From: Mercurialis annua
Lineage: Eukaryota > Streptophyta > Magnoliopsida > Malpighiales > Euphorbiaceae
Direction of reading: 5' to 3'
DNA length: 64,000 nt
Assembly (NCBI RefSeq): GCF_937616625.2
Contig: NC_065570.1
Coordinates: 67,049,665-67,113,664, forward strand
Position 1 is the stretch's first letter. Each line of letters opens with the position of its first letter. Under the pieces are notes generated by a model. The model was given only the letters and a program-made list of their open reading frames with translations, made no database searches and was not told where the DNA came from. This document shows positions 35,000 to 46,032 of the stretch, one piece after another. The translations under genes and the position numbers were made by a program.

Positions 35000-35093
35000 A
35001 TTAGAATAAAACATTCATATGAAAATGCGACAAACTAAACATTTAAAATAAAATAAAATACTTGTGTACATATTAATACTTTTTATTACATGT

Positions 35094-36062
35094 TCGGTTC
35101 AGTTGTTTTTTGTAGATGATTGTTGATCAATAGTTGTTAACTGATACATAATAGTTGTTTGGTGAAATCAAATTGCTATTAATATGTTAAATGACCTTAA
35201 GGAGAATAATAATTTTTTCTATTTTGTTATATTGTAAATAAATTATATTATATTTAATAAAAATTATAAAAATTGTTCTTTTTATAAGAAACTACATTTA
35301 ATTTAAGATTGTTTTATTTAAAATATTTAATAAATTTTAAAATTATTTAGTTATAGTAGCTATAATATAAATAAGTTAATTTTATACTCCCTTCCACACA
35401 GATAGGTAAAATGGCTATCTTAAACGTCCCAAAATACATACAAAAGTACTATAGTAATTTGAATAGTTAACATGAAATACCAATAGTAACCTTCATTAAT
35501 TTTAACTACTTTTGCTATATTTTATACATCATAATTAATTATCACTTTATCCAATAAAAAAATTAATAACAAACATATTTTTTCAAAATTTAATTATAAT
35601 TTTAAAATAATAATTAGCTTCTCCATACTATAAATTAATAACATTTAAAATATTTAAATAGTTAAATCAAGATTATCATTGAAAGTTAAAAAATAACTAC
35701 TTTAACCTTTAAATTTTATACAAACTCAATTTTACCTATCTTCATGGGACGAAGGAAGTATAATTAGATAATTTAAAAATGATTTAAATGTAATGTGCGT
35801 GTAAAAGTAAATGAGACTTCTAAAATGAGACGAAGGGAGTAATATATTTTAGAAGGGGTAGTTCTGTCTAAATAATTAACCGTAAAATTTAAACATCTAT
35901 CAGTTGTTGGTAAAAAAATTTAAATTGGGATTTTCTAAAAGCAGCTGTTAGAAGCTCAAAATACTACCAATTGCTTTTCAATTTTTTCATTAAACGCTTA
36001 TGTGTAGCTTTTAAAAAAAAATAAAAACTAAAGGTTTCACCGATTGAAAATCTGAACCAACC
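35094..36062. repeat. Non-autonomous dispersed repeat, copy 2, carrying a Stowaway MITE
   Basis: Starts near GTTCGGTTCAGTTG and ends near AATCTGAACCAACCC, an inverted pair. Its left and right parts match 1867-2480 in order. The Stowaway MITE at 35387-35758 interrupts it at a point where the other copy reads straight through. A Stowaway-like remnant (GAGACGAAGGGAGTAAT) follows near 35827. Confidence 0.5.
35387..35758. mobile_element. Stowaway (Tc1/mariner) MITE, 372 bp, TA TSD
   Basis: Left end CTCCCTTCCACACAGATAGG and the reversed right end CTTCCTTCGTCCCATGAAG continue into matching AGATAGGTAAAA, with TA on each side (35385-35386 and 35759-35760). The ends are more diverged than in the copy at 21475, so it is older. 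Confidence 0.78.
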
Positions 36063-36504
36063 CTTGTCATATTAACAAAATTAATAGTTTAATGACTCGA
36101 TATAGAAAAATTATACTAAGAGACCCGGGCCAAAACTCAAATAAAAATAAAAATAGTGCAGACTTCTAAATTTATATTTTGCCAAAAACGTTTTTATTTC
36201 ATATTTACTGAGAAATACGACGTGGATAAAAAGTTGCGAGTTCTAAGCTATAGAACATCAGAAAATAAATCCAACGCTCTAGTCTAGTATGACTCAGATT
36301 CATTCTATAGCTGACAAGAATATTTATTAAACTTATTGGTTACTTCCTTCTGAGGTAAAAGAATCAGCAAAATTAGTTTTGAAGCCATACATTGTTGAAT
36401 ATATTGAATCGATGTTAATTAGTTTAGGTAATTTCCACTATGCATGCATTAAATTTTACATATTTCACTAGGATTAATTTCGTCTGTGACAGTGTTAAAA
36501 CAAT

Positions 36505-36686
36505 GAATATTTATCCCATGCAACCGTTGCGCCACGTCATTTTTACATCAAGCCAATGAACATTTGCGATAGGAAATCTTTTAATTATTTCTTATTTTTT
36601 TTATCATTCAATTTTCCACATAGCTAACGCACAATTGTTTTGTTGCACGAATGACATGCCGCAATGGTTGTGTGCAATAATTTTTC
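36505..36686. mobile_element. 182 bp MULE-type MITE family 3, copy 2
   Basis: Starts GAATATTTATCCCATGC and ends GCAATAATTTTTC, with a perfect 9 bp TSD TAAAACAAT (36496-36504 and 36687-36695). The arms form an imperfect hairpin (CAACCGTTGCGCCACGTCAT faces ATGACATGCCGCAATGGTTG). This copy best fixes the family's ends. Confidence 0.85.
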
Positions 36687-37246
36687 TAAAACAATAGTAG
36701 TATTGAGATATTCTTAAAAATAGAATTTGAATGACCGATTGATAGCTATTGTTGTTTAAATGAAGTGAATAATTCAAATTCTAGTGGTTTTTGCCAAAAT
36801 TATTCTCGATGATTATTTTGCTTGATTATTTATAATTCTGTAATAATAAATTCATCATTCTTATAGAAATTATATTCTTCACATCGATTCAACAAATAAT
36901 AGAAAATTTCAATATGTTGATTCTATTTACTTAAACAAAATATCATAAAAATAAAGAAAGAGTTTTAACAAATGAAATCAATTCGAACAACCGAAATGAA
37001 GAGATAAGTATATCCAATTTGATATTATATAAAAAATTGGTTTTATAGTTCATTTCAATTTCTTTAAATAAAAAAACAATTATATTTTAGTGTACAATAA
37101 ACCCAAACAAAAAGTTAGCAAACAGAGAAATTATATTTGCTTTAAAAGTTTTAATTTCAAAAATTTAATTTAATTCAATTCAATTAATTTTTAATTTGAT
37201 TTGTCAGATTCGAGCATATATATCCTTAGTTATAACATTTTAGCTT

Positions 37247-37533
37247 TCAAAAAATTCACTAACTTTACACGTTTTTTCATTTTAATCACGTAGTTTAAAT
37301 TTTCTCATTTTCATGCACGAACTACCATTTTTTCTCAAATTCATGCACGGTGTTGAGGTGTCACGACTCCATTGGTGTACTTCGCTGAGGTGGAATTCAT
37401 TTACACCAATGAATGAGTGCCACCTCAGCGCTGTGCATGAATTTGGAAAAAAGTGGTAGTTCGTGTATGAAAATGAGAAAATTTAAACTGCGTTATTAAA
37501 ATAAGAAAACATGTAAAGTTTGTGATTTTTTTG
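37247..37533. repeat. Foldback MITE, about 290 bp
   Basis: Left arm with ACTTTACACG...TTTAAATTTTCTCATTTTC...GAACTACCA faces the right arm TGGTAGTTC...GAAAATGAGAAAATTTAAA...TGTAAAGT. A GAGGTG/CACCTC pair surrounds the centre. The TSD is not readable; limits approximate. Confidence 0.65.
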
Positions 37534-39045
37534 GCATTAACCCTATTTAAAAGTTCATTTCTCTAATGGAATTAAAGATAAAGATGGGCTTTAAATAGAA
37601 AATTTACTAATAAAGAAACCATGTCATAATTAGCATAAATTATAAAATTGGCCAAACAAATGAAAACATAATTTCAATGGCCCAACAAGATAAACTTCAA
37701 CAAACCTCTGTCTGAAGAAACAAAAAACAGAGCAAAAAATGCAATTAGTGATGGGTTATAATTGCAATGTTTCATTTTCAACCATAGCCATTGTTAGCAA
37801 ATACTAATAATAAATATATAAAGTCGTAATCAACATGAAAAACAGAACATAATTATGCCTCTTGTGGGTGTGAAAGGATGAAAATAAATGTATATGCAAT
37901 AAATAGTATAATCTGTAAATATTTAATATGAATATTTGATAGTGACAATTAAGGTTATAACATAAAGATTAGCCATTTTTAACATTCATGAAAGGAACAT
38001 TTAAGGTGCATGTGTTTTTCCTTTTATATTGAAATGGCTATAAATAAATTAAAAAAATTTCTTACTTTTCACACACAAATACCCTTTTAGTAAATCTTTT
38101 TACCAAATAAATAATTAGATAAATTGTACCAAAGTCTTAATCAGTATTTCGAGAATTAACCGGATCAATTGGTTTAACCGGTTCTATCTTTTTAAATTAG
38201 ATACAAAAAGAAATTGTTAAACAGATCAAACCATTAAACGTATCTAGTTGGTTATTTATTAGTAAGATTTATTTAATAATTATAGTTCATTTACTAATAA
38301 TATAATATGTATACAATATAAATTAGATGTATAAATTCTCTCTGAAATATAAATAATACATAGATATATTTATTCCCTGAATCATTTGTTACATGATATA
38401 TTGATGTACAATAAATTAATAAAATATATAAAAATTTAAAATTATTTTTATAATAATCATATAGTAGTAAGTTTTAATAAAATAATTTATGACATAACAC
38501 AACTGAATGGTTATAATTGCATAAAAAGGAAATTTTGCCTTAAACCTATGATTACCTAATTAGTCCACAATGTCAACAACCTCTAATCAATGGACTTTGA
38601 AAATCAAAATGAATGGAAGGATGGCTAATTTTGGAGAAACAGAAAATTCATCATTAGCGTTTAAAGGTATAAATAATTACCATAATTCTTTTTGGATTTT
38701 AACTCTTTAACTTATCCGAATTTTCATTAATTACATTCAGTTGACTATTAGTCACATTTTTTGTTTTCTGATTAAACAAAAACAAATTAAAAAATCTCAA
38801 AGTTGAAACAGAGTGATCAGTGGTAGGCAGTACTGAAGGCTTAATTAAGCAGATGACTTTATCACCGTACAATTCTTTATCAAAATTCACAGCTTATGTG
38901 ATGGCCACAATCATTATTTGACAAATTTCGTGGGCCACCACCTTAAGGTATAGTACAGCTATACCCTTTTTTATAAAAGGGCCCCACTCCACAAGTCTCA
39001 AAATCAACGGTCAGGATGATTCATCGTGAAGAACATCTTTTTCTT
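37534..39045. other. AT-rich intergenic DNA
   Basis: No gene with splice or motif support and no bounded element. The minus-strand frame at 38699-38890 has no recognisable content. Confidence 0.45.
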
Positions 39046-39054
39046 TCTTTCTTT

Positions 39055-39401
39055 GGCCAAATATCGTAAAAAGGCCAAATCTTTCATAAAAGTTTCACAA
39101 AAGTTCTGACCTTTCAATTTTGTCGATTTTGGCCAAAAACAAATTATTTAGTTTCAATTATGGCCAACTCTCAATTTGATTTCAATTTGCCTATGTGACG
39201 CCTATATGACATGTCAAATATTGAAAGGTCAGGACTTTTGTGAAACCAAATAATCCATTTTTGGCCAAAATCGACACAATTGAAAGGTCAGGACTTTTGT
39301 GAAACCAAACAATCAGTTTTTGGCTAAAATCGACAAAATTGAAAGGTCGGGATTTTTGTAAAACTTTTGTGAAAGGTTTGGCCTTTTTACAACATTTGGC
39401 C
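39055..39401. mobile_element. MULE-type foldback MITE family 2, copy 2 (347 bp)
   Basis: Starts GGCCAAATATCGTAAAAAGG and ends with its near complement. Flanks TCTTTCTTT at 39046-39054 and 39402-39410 are identical, though low in complexity. The interior repeats GAAAGGTCAGGACTTTTGTG several times and matches the copy at 21748-22084. Confidence 0.78.
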
Positions 39402-39410
39402 TCTTTCTTT

Positions 39411-40210
39411 TTTCATATTGAATCTTAATTAAATCTTAATTAGATTCAAATCATTTAAAAATAGGATAATCTATTTAAGACAAGTCTATCAAATTACAAA
39501 ACTCAAATTAGGAGCTTCCAGAGAGAAATATATTGTTGAGAGATTTTTAGATAAATTCAGTCTCTCACGTTATTCATGAACTAGCCTATCACATTATGAC
39601 ACGTCATTAAAATGATGTCACTATCGTAATTTTTTTTATTTACACTTTTAGATAATAATATTACGATAATGTCATTATTTTATTGACGTGTTATAATATA
39701 ATTGAGTCTATCTAAAAATTTCTCCTTCTTCAAATATGAATTAATATTTTTTTGAACTACATAAATTAATATGTTATTCTATTATTTTTAATGTCTCAAT
39801 ATGAGTTATTTTTATTTTTATAAACAATTTGAATTTGAATTTTTTAATTTATTTTTAACATATTTTATCTTTTTTTTTGTCAAAGAAAATAAATAAATAT
39901 TTCAATATACAATAGAATTATTATTCTTTTGATATTAATACAAAACAAATTAGACTAGTCAACTTATTTGTACAAACATATTATAATTATAAATATATTT
40001 TTTGTATATCTAAAAAAATATAAAAAAATAAAAATAATCAAAAAATTAATTTTAGTTAACTTAATTATATTCTTTTATTCATGTATATGCCCGACTATTA
40101 TGTTGAGGCGAGGGGTATGTAATTAGTAAAATTACTAAATAAATAGACTTTTTTTATGTAATACCAATAAAATTTATGCACATTTTAACACATTATCATA
40201 TAAAGAAATT
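39411..40210. other. AT-rich upstream region of the response regulator
   Basis: No bounded repeat or gene. Probably the distal promoter of the type-B response regulator that follows. Confidence 0.4.
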
Positions 40211-40211
40211 C

Positions 40212-40219
40212 TATAAATA
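40212..40219 (+). promoter_or_regulatory. Candidate TATA box of the type-B response regulator
   Basis: TATAAATA lies about 590 bases before the start codon. It would give a long leader containing the GA-rich tract at 40425-40555, a common feature of plant leaders. Motif only; a closer start site cannot be excluded. Confidence 0.28.
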
Positions 40220-40810
40220 AATTATAAGGAAATAGTTAATAAAAAAAACTTTCCATATTTACATTAATTACATAAATATCAATATGTTATATTTGGTAGA
40301 TTTAGTCTAATAATAAAAACATAGTTTTGAAATTTAAAAACTTCAAACAAAATTTGAATTAAAAAATTACCTATATTTAATTCAAACAGAAATGAACATA
40401 TAATCATTGTATGCAATGTGAGAAAAGAAATAAAAAAAGAATAGAGAAGAAAAAGTGTGTGATGTTGAGTTAGAAGAAAAAAGAAGTGCAAAACTAAAGA
40501 CAAATAGAGAGTGTAGAGAGAGAAAGTGTTGTATGTGATGTGAGAGAAACAAATAGATTTTATGTTTTGTTGGTCTTGAAGAAACCTTCCACTCTGCCTA
40601 TCACTATCATTTTCATATTATTCTACACTTTTTTTCTTTCTTTTGATCCAAAGTTTGAATCTTTTTGAATTCCTTTTTGTTTTTGTAATCTGGGTTTTGC
40701 TAGAAAGCCTCAAAATCAGCTGTTTCAATTTCATTTCAAGAAAAGATATCAACTTTCTTAATTTTGTTGTCTCTGGTTTGTTTGTTTTTTTCTTCACTTT
40801 GATTCAAAAC

Positions 40811-43800
40811 ATGACCATAGAGGAGAAAAGAAGTAGCAGTAAAGGTAAATTTCCAGAGGGTATGCGTGTTTTAGCTGTTGATGATGACCCAATTTGCCTC
40901 AAAGTCTTGGAAACTTTGCTCAAGAAATGTGACTATCTTGGTATGTTTCTGCTTCATTTCTCTCCTTTTGACACTTTTTTTAACCAAACTTTTATACGTG
41001 TTTTTATTTGTCAATTATTACTCTAAACATAGACTTTAGTTGTTTGTGTACATAATCTGAGTTTTTAATTTAACTCCAATGTTGTTTCTGTTTTAAATTT
41101 TCATTCTTGTGATTTTGGGTTATCAATTCTCTTGTTATTATGAGTAAATTGTCAACCTTGGTTTACTATTGTCACTGTTTGATTAATTTGGCTGTTGCTA
41201 GCAATTATTAGATTTTAATGTGTTCTTTTCAGTGATTGCAACACTGATCTGTAATTATAGTTCTTGAGTGATTTTGAATACCTTTTGTAAATTTTATTTT
41301 TTTGTGTTCTTAAATGTCATGACTGGATTTGTTTTTGCAGTGACAACAACCAATCAAGCAGTTCAGGCTCTGAAAATGCTTAGAGAAAACAGAAACAGAT
41401 ATGACCTGGTTATTAGTGATGTGAACATGCCTGATATGGATGGGTTTAAGCTACTTGAGCTTGTAGGGCTTGAAATGGACCTACCAGTCATCAGTAAGCA
41501 ATGCATCCCTTTATTTTCATTAGTGACTTGACCTTTTGCAATTTATGATTGATCTTGTACAATTTTAGAGAATTTTAATTAAGGGTAACTTGTTTTTGTT
41601 GAAAAGTTTAAAACTTCTGCAACTTAAAGATTGCTCTAACTTGATTTCAAAATAGTGGATAGATTGTAATTGTGCGATTGTTGGTTGTAAACTTTTGATA
41701 CAGTGTTATCGGCGCATAGTGATAAGGAGCTTGTGTACAAGGGGATTACACATGGTGCTGTTGATTATTTGCTAAAGCCGGTGAGACTGGAGGAACTCAA
41801 GAACATATGGCAACATGTGATTAGGAAAAAAAGCCTGCAAACCAAAGACCAAAACCGGTCCCCAAACCAAGACAAGTCGCTTGATGAAGCGGGAGAAGCT
41901 GGACAAGGAGTGTCATCAGGCGGTAGCGCGGATCAGAATGGAAAAGCAAATCGGAAACGAAAGGACCAAGATGAAGATGAGGAAGAAGAGGGTGAAGATA
42001 ATTTAAATGATAATGATGAACATGGGAATCAGAAGAAGCCTCGGGTTGTTTGGTCTGTGGAGTTACATAAGAAATTTGTGGGAGCTGTTAATCAATTGGG
42101 TCTTGACAGTGAGTTCCTTTCCATAGATGTGGTGTCCTACATTTTTCTTCCCGTAGTTACATTTTTCTTCCCGTAGTTACATTTTTTTTCCTTTGTAGTA
42201 TTTACCTTAACTTCTATAAGGATCAATTGCAGAGGCTGTTCCAAAGAAAATTCTTGACCTAATGAATGTTGAAGGACTTACAAGGGAAAATGTTGCAAGC
42301 CATCTGCAGGTTCTAAATTTCCACATTGCTTCGTCTATTTTACAAAACTTGAAAATGTATATTAGATCATTTCATGATTTCGCTCTGGAATGACAAATGT
42401 TTGGGCTATTGGATTAACCATCTGATCTTTGGTATTTAAAAATATTTGTCATTATTTCCGTCATTTTTTTGAAACAAATAAAGATTAAAAACTAATTAGT
42501 GGAAAATTCATGCTACATTATGGATGGCTAGTTATGCTGTGTAAATTTGAGTATTTTGTTTGTTGTCCTTTCCAGGCTTATTGTTTACATTTTATGACAG
42601 AAATATAGGCTTTACCTGAAAAGAATCAGTATGTCAGCATCCCAGCAAGCCAGTCTGGTTGCTTCATTTGGTGTTAAAGATTCCTCTTACTTGCGAATGG
42701 CAGCGCTAGACGGATATGCAGAGTTTGGTACCTTGAATGGACAAGGAAGGCTGTCCAGCACATCTATATCATCATATCATCCAAGTGGTATGCTCGGAAG
42801 ATTGAACTCTTCTTCTGGATTAACCATGCGCGGGATAGCTTCTTCAGGTATTCTTCAGCCTGTTCAGTCTCAAAGCCTGAGTAATTCTGTTAACACTATT
42901 GGAAAGCTTCAGCCAGCTCTTTTGCCTTCAAGCCAAGCTGTGAATCCATTTCATGCTATTCCATCTCCGCTGGAGCCTAACCAGCTGCAGAGCAAGTCCA
43001 TTGTCTCCTTTGGAGAGTTTAGTCGCAATGGTGATGTGCCAGGCTTTGCAGCGGCGAATAGCTTCTCAAATATGGGTGGTCTAAGCAATACTTCTCCTGG
43101 TTCCTTAAGCAACCCTCTGATGCTTCAAACACACCCCCAACAAAATTGTAATGGAGCATTTGAAACTCAATCTTCTCTTAGTAGCCCATCGCTGAACCGG
43201 GAATCTTTCGATGCTGGTGTTCGTGCTTCTCCAAATTTTTTTGGTCATAGTAGATCTAATGAAAACTGGCAGGATGCAGTTCAGTTGTCCAAATTCTCGA
43301 CAACATTGCCTTTGAATGAACCCTTCAGTCATGGTGATTTATCCACTAGTAACTTCAGAGACAATCGGACCTGCACCAACGCTCAGGTTGTTAACAGCCT
43401 TAATGATTTCTCTTCTTCCAGTGTGCTTACGACACCTTTGGATACCAGCATAGACATGCAAAGGCAAACAGGCTTTTTTTGTAATCCTGTTCAAAATACA
43501 AGTTACAACTCAAGACAGAGGTGGGAAGATCATAGCCAGGGTTGCAACCCCATAAAGTCTGTGGTTTCTGGTAATGGTGTATCAGGTTCATTCAACCCGA
43601 GTATGGACCAGAGAAAGAACCTTGGTTCACATATGGTTGGCCAGTCTCCATCAGATTTTCACCATACTGTAATTGAAGTTGAAAAGTCCCTTTTGGACCC
43701 AAAAATGAGGTCCGCTGAGGAATATCTCTTGGAGCAAACAAAGTCCCAGAATGGTTTCATTCAAAGTAACTACGAGTCTTTGGATGATATAATGAATGCA

Positions 43801-45188
43801 ATGATCAAACGGGTATGATTAAATGTCTTTTGCTGTTATCTCATTCAGATTTCCTAATATAATTGTCCTAATGATAATGTTTTTGTTGTTGAATATTAGA
43901 CGTACTGAACAAGAAATGAAGGAGCTTAGCTTTAATGTGAAACTAGATAAGGTGGGTCTGTTTGTAGGGGACACAATTAACTCTAAATGCACCGCGTAGA
44001 TTTGGTCAGCTCATATTGAATTCCAAATATTTATCTTTTCTTTTGTCGCTTGCTAGAGTATATGTTTTAGTAAAACATAAGTATATTGAAACTCTTAGCT
44101 AAAACCAGCTTACTAATGAAACCAGGAAATGTGAATGTTAGCATTCTAAGCGGCATAGAACCTACTACGGCTTTAAGATAATCTAAATAAACCTGCCAAC
44201 GGAGTCCTAGGAAGAGGTTCTTGTATTTGAGTCTGTGCTTCATTGCTGTTGTAATCCATCTGTCATTTTTAGCCATGGCAGTATTGGTGATATAATGCCA
44301 TAAGAGTAATTGTTTGTATAATGCACGAAATAAATGATTCATTGGAAAAATATTATAGCAAAAAATTGGATATCTTGAATAAAGATTCATACTTTTCAAT
44401 CCCCCAAGTACCTTTTATTTAGTGAGATGATTGATTTGCTAGTTTGAAAATCTTGCGATATCATCAAGTTATTTTTTTCAACCTTTCAGAAAGTTTTCTT
44501 CCGGTCTTCGATAACCTTTGCATTGTCATTTTAACTTTGGTTCTTATTTATTTCTATCAAATATATGTATAGCCATGAATCCTTATTAGTTGCATATCAC
44601 GGATTTTCTGGGGAGTTAAAGAATTTTGCTTCTGGACATGGCATGATAAAAGAGGAGAATAATTTATGAGTGTAAAATTTGACAGAAAAAAGTAGAATCT
44701 TTTGATTTGATATGACACTAGTGATGTGAAGCCAGACTCGAATTGCATGATCATAAAACTATTCAAAGAAAAGTTGGTCATTGTTTTTAAGTGGTTATGC
44801 TACTGTTTTGCGGGCTCTTCTGACTAGCTTTTAGCTGTTTCGACTGAGTAACCTACATGTTAAGAAATTTCAACACTAGGGGCCAACTATTGAATGTATG
44901 AACTGCTATGTTTTATATATTTTAAGCTCCATTGCGGATAATTGCAACTGCTAATGATGTGTCAATGACTGGTACTGGCCTTGACCTTTAAAAATTCGTC
45001 AAAATGCTGCTGTTATTTATTTGCACACATGTACTGTTATTTTTCAATTGTAACAATAACCAGTTTTTGTATTTTATGATTGTTCTGACGTTCGTTCTTT
45101 AATGTTTCTGAAGCAGGAGCAAAATGATTCTATGCTAATGGATGGAGAATGCGAATTTGATGCCTACTCGCTTGGGTCATGTCTATAA
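40811..45188 (+). CDS. Type-B response regulator (ARR10/ARR12-like), cytokinin-signalling transcription factor
   Basis: Six exons (40811-40940, 41341-41493, 41704-42108, 42233-42309, 42601-43812, 45117-45188) join in phase to 682 residues. The receiver domain (about 18-135) has the acidic pocket VDDD (24-26), phosphoacceptor Asp70 in [12 protein letters not shown] and Lys119 in YLLKPV, all intact. An acidic, NRKRK-containing linker follows. Next is the GARP/Myb-like DNA-binding domain (about 205-265: [20 protein letters not shown], then [29 protein letters not shown]), then a long Gln/Ser/Asn-rich activation region. VTTTNQA, LSAHS and KYRLYLKR favour the ARR10/12 clade over ARR1/2. In known members phosphotransfer proteins phosphorylate the Asp and the factor then activates cytokinin genes in the nucleus. 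The last exon is separated by a 1.3 kb intron; without it the frame stops two codons later at 43818. Confidence 0.95.
42136..42190 (+). repeat. Short tandem repeat with decoy acceptors in response-regulator intron 3
   Basis: A 20 bp unit (TACATTTTTCTTCCCGTAGT) occurs twice and a partial third time in the 124 bp intron 42109-42232. Each unit looks like a polypyrimidine tract plus TAG acceptor, upstream of the real AG at 42231-42232. Confidence 0.75.
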
Positions 45189-45680
45189 GAGTTTGCTGCA
45201 GCCGATATGTAGAGAAGCATGGCCAACACAGCAAACTAAGTCCAGTATTTTTCTGGAGGAAGTATTTCTTCCTGTAATTGATTCTACATAATGTCTTTCT
45301 TATCCTATTTCATTTAATCTGTTATTAGGAGTTCTTTTGTATCTTTTTGAATAATCTGTTAGTAGAGTTAGTAGAGTTAGTTCCTGCTTTATACTGATAG
45401 CAAAATTTCTAGTTTTTTATTTGTTCAATCCCCTTTATTCCTGTTGATAAATGGAGTCATTATAAGTATTTTACACAGCAGGTATTCTTTACTTTCTTGT
45501 CGCGTTTTCTATTTGTAACTTGCTTATTCCGTCGCTATTTGTGTACTATAGTGAGTGAATTATATGTAAAGGTCCGTGAATGTTCGAAAACATATTTATT
45601 CCAATTTAGCAAGATGGTAGCCATCAAATGCGCTTTGCTTCTTTTCTTTATCATGTGGAATAAAGAAAGGACTCTGGTGA
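45189..45680. other. 3' UTR and downstream flank of the response regulator
   Basis: Unique-looking T-rich sequence; a small plus-strand frame at 45497-45697 has no motif and is not called. Contains a short tandem duplication of AGTTAGTAGAG near 45360. Confidence 0.45.
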
Positions 45681-45689
45681 TTGTTGAGA

Positions 45690-45830
45690 GAATGTGACAG
45701 TTGACACGGTTATGAGACCTCAGAGTTCAAAATTTACAAGATCTTAAGTTCGAACCCCGGTTGAAATCAATATGTAAAATAAAATACCGAGTTAGAAAGA
45801 AATCAGCATTAAGGGTAAATCAAAGAGAGG
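45690..45830 (+). mobile_element. Possible tRNA-derived SINE fragment
   Basis: An A-box-like TGACACGGTTATGAGACC is followed about 45 bases later by a B-box GTTCGAACC (45748-45756) in a tRNA-like setting, then by an A-rich stretch. No TSD was found. It lies between the two convergent genes. Confidence 0.45.
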
Positions 45831-46032
45831 TTTACAATGGCCAACAAACTTTTTTTGTCATTGTAATTCATTGTTCTTCACCTTTGTTTTCTTTGGCCTA
45901 CGAGGAAATGTAGGCAAATACAAGAAAAAACTGGAGTTGTACATCATTTATCAGTTTCATCTAACATAAATTTAAATATTCACCTTTTGTCTTCTCAACA
46001 GTTAAAACAAAGAATTTTATGTCAAATTAGCT

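Noticed and set aside
35790..35845. A further Stowaway MITE ending near GAGACGAAGGGAGTAAT
   Set aside because: Only one end is visible; probably a remnant or degenerate tail, no second end found.
40643..40810. N-terminal extension of the response regulator upstream of 40811
   Set aside because: The frame is open but has no ATG; it is T-rich leader sequence, and the conserved N-terminus fits the ATG at 40811.
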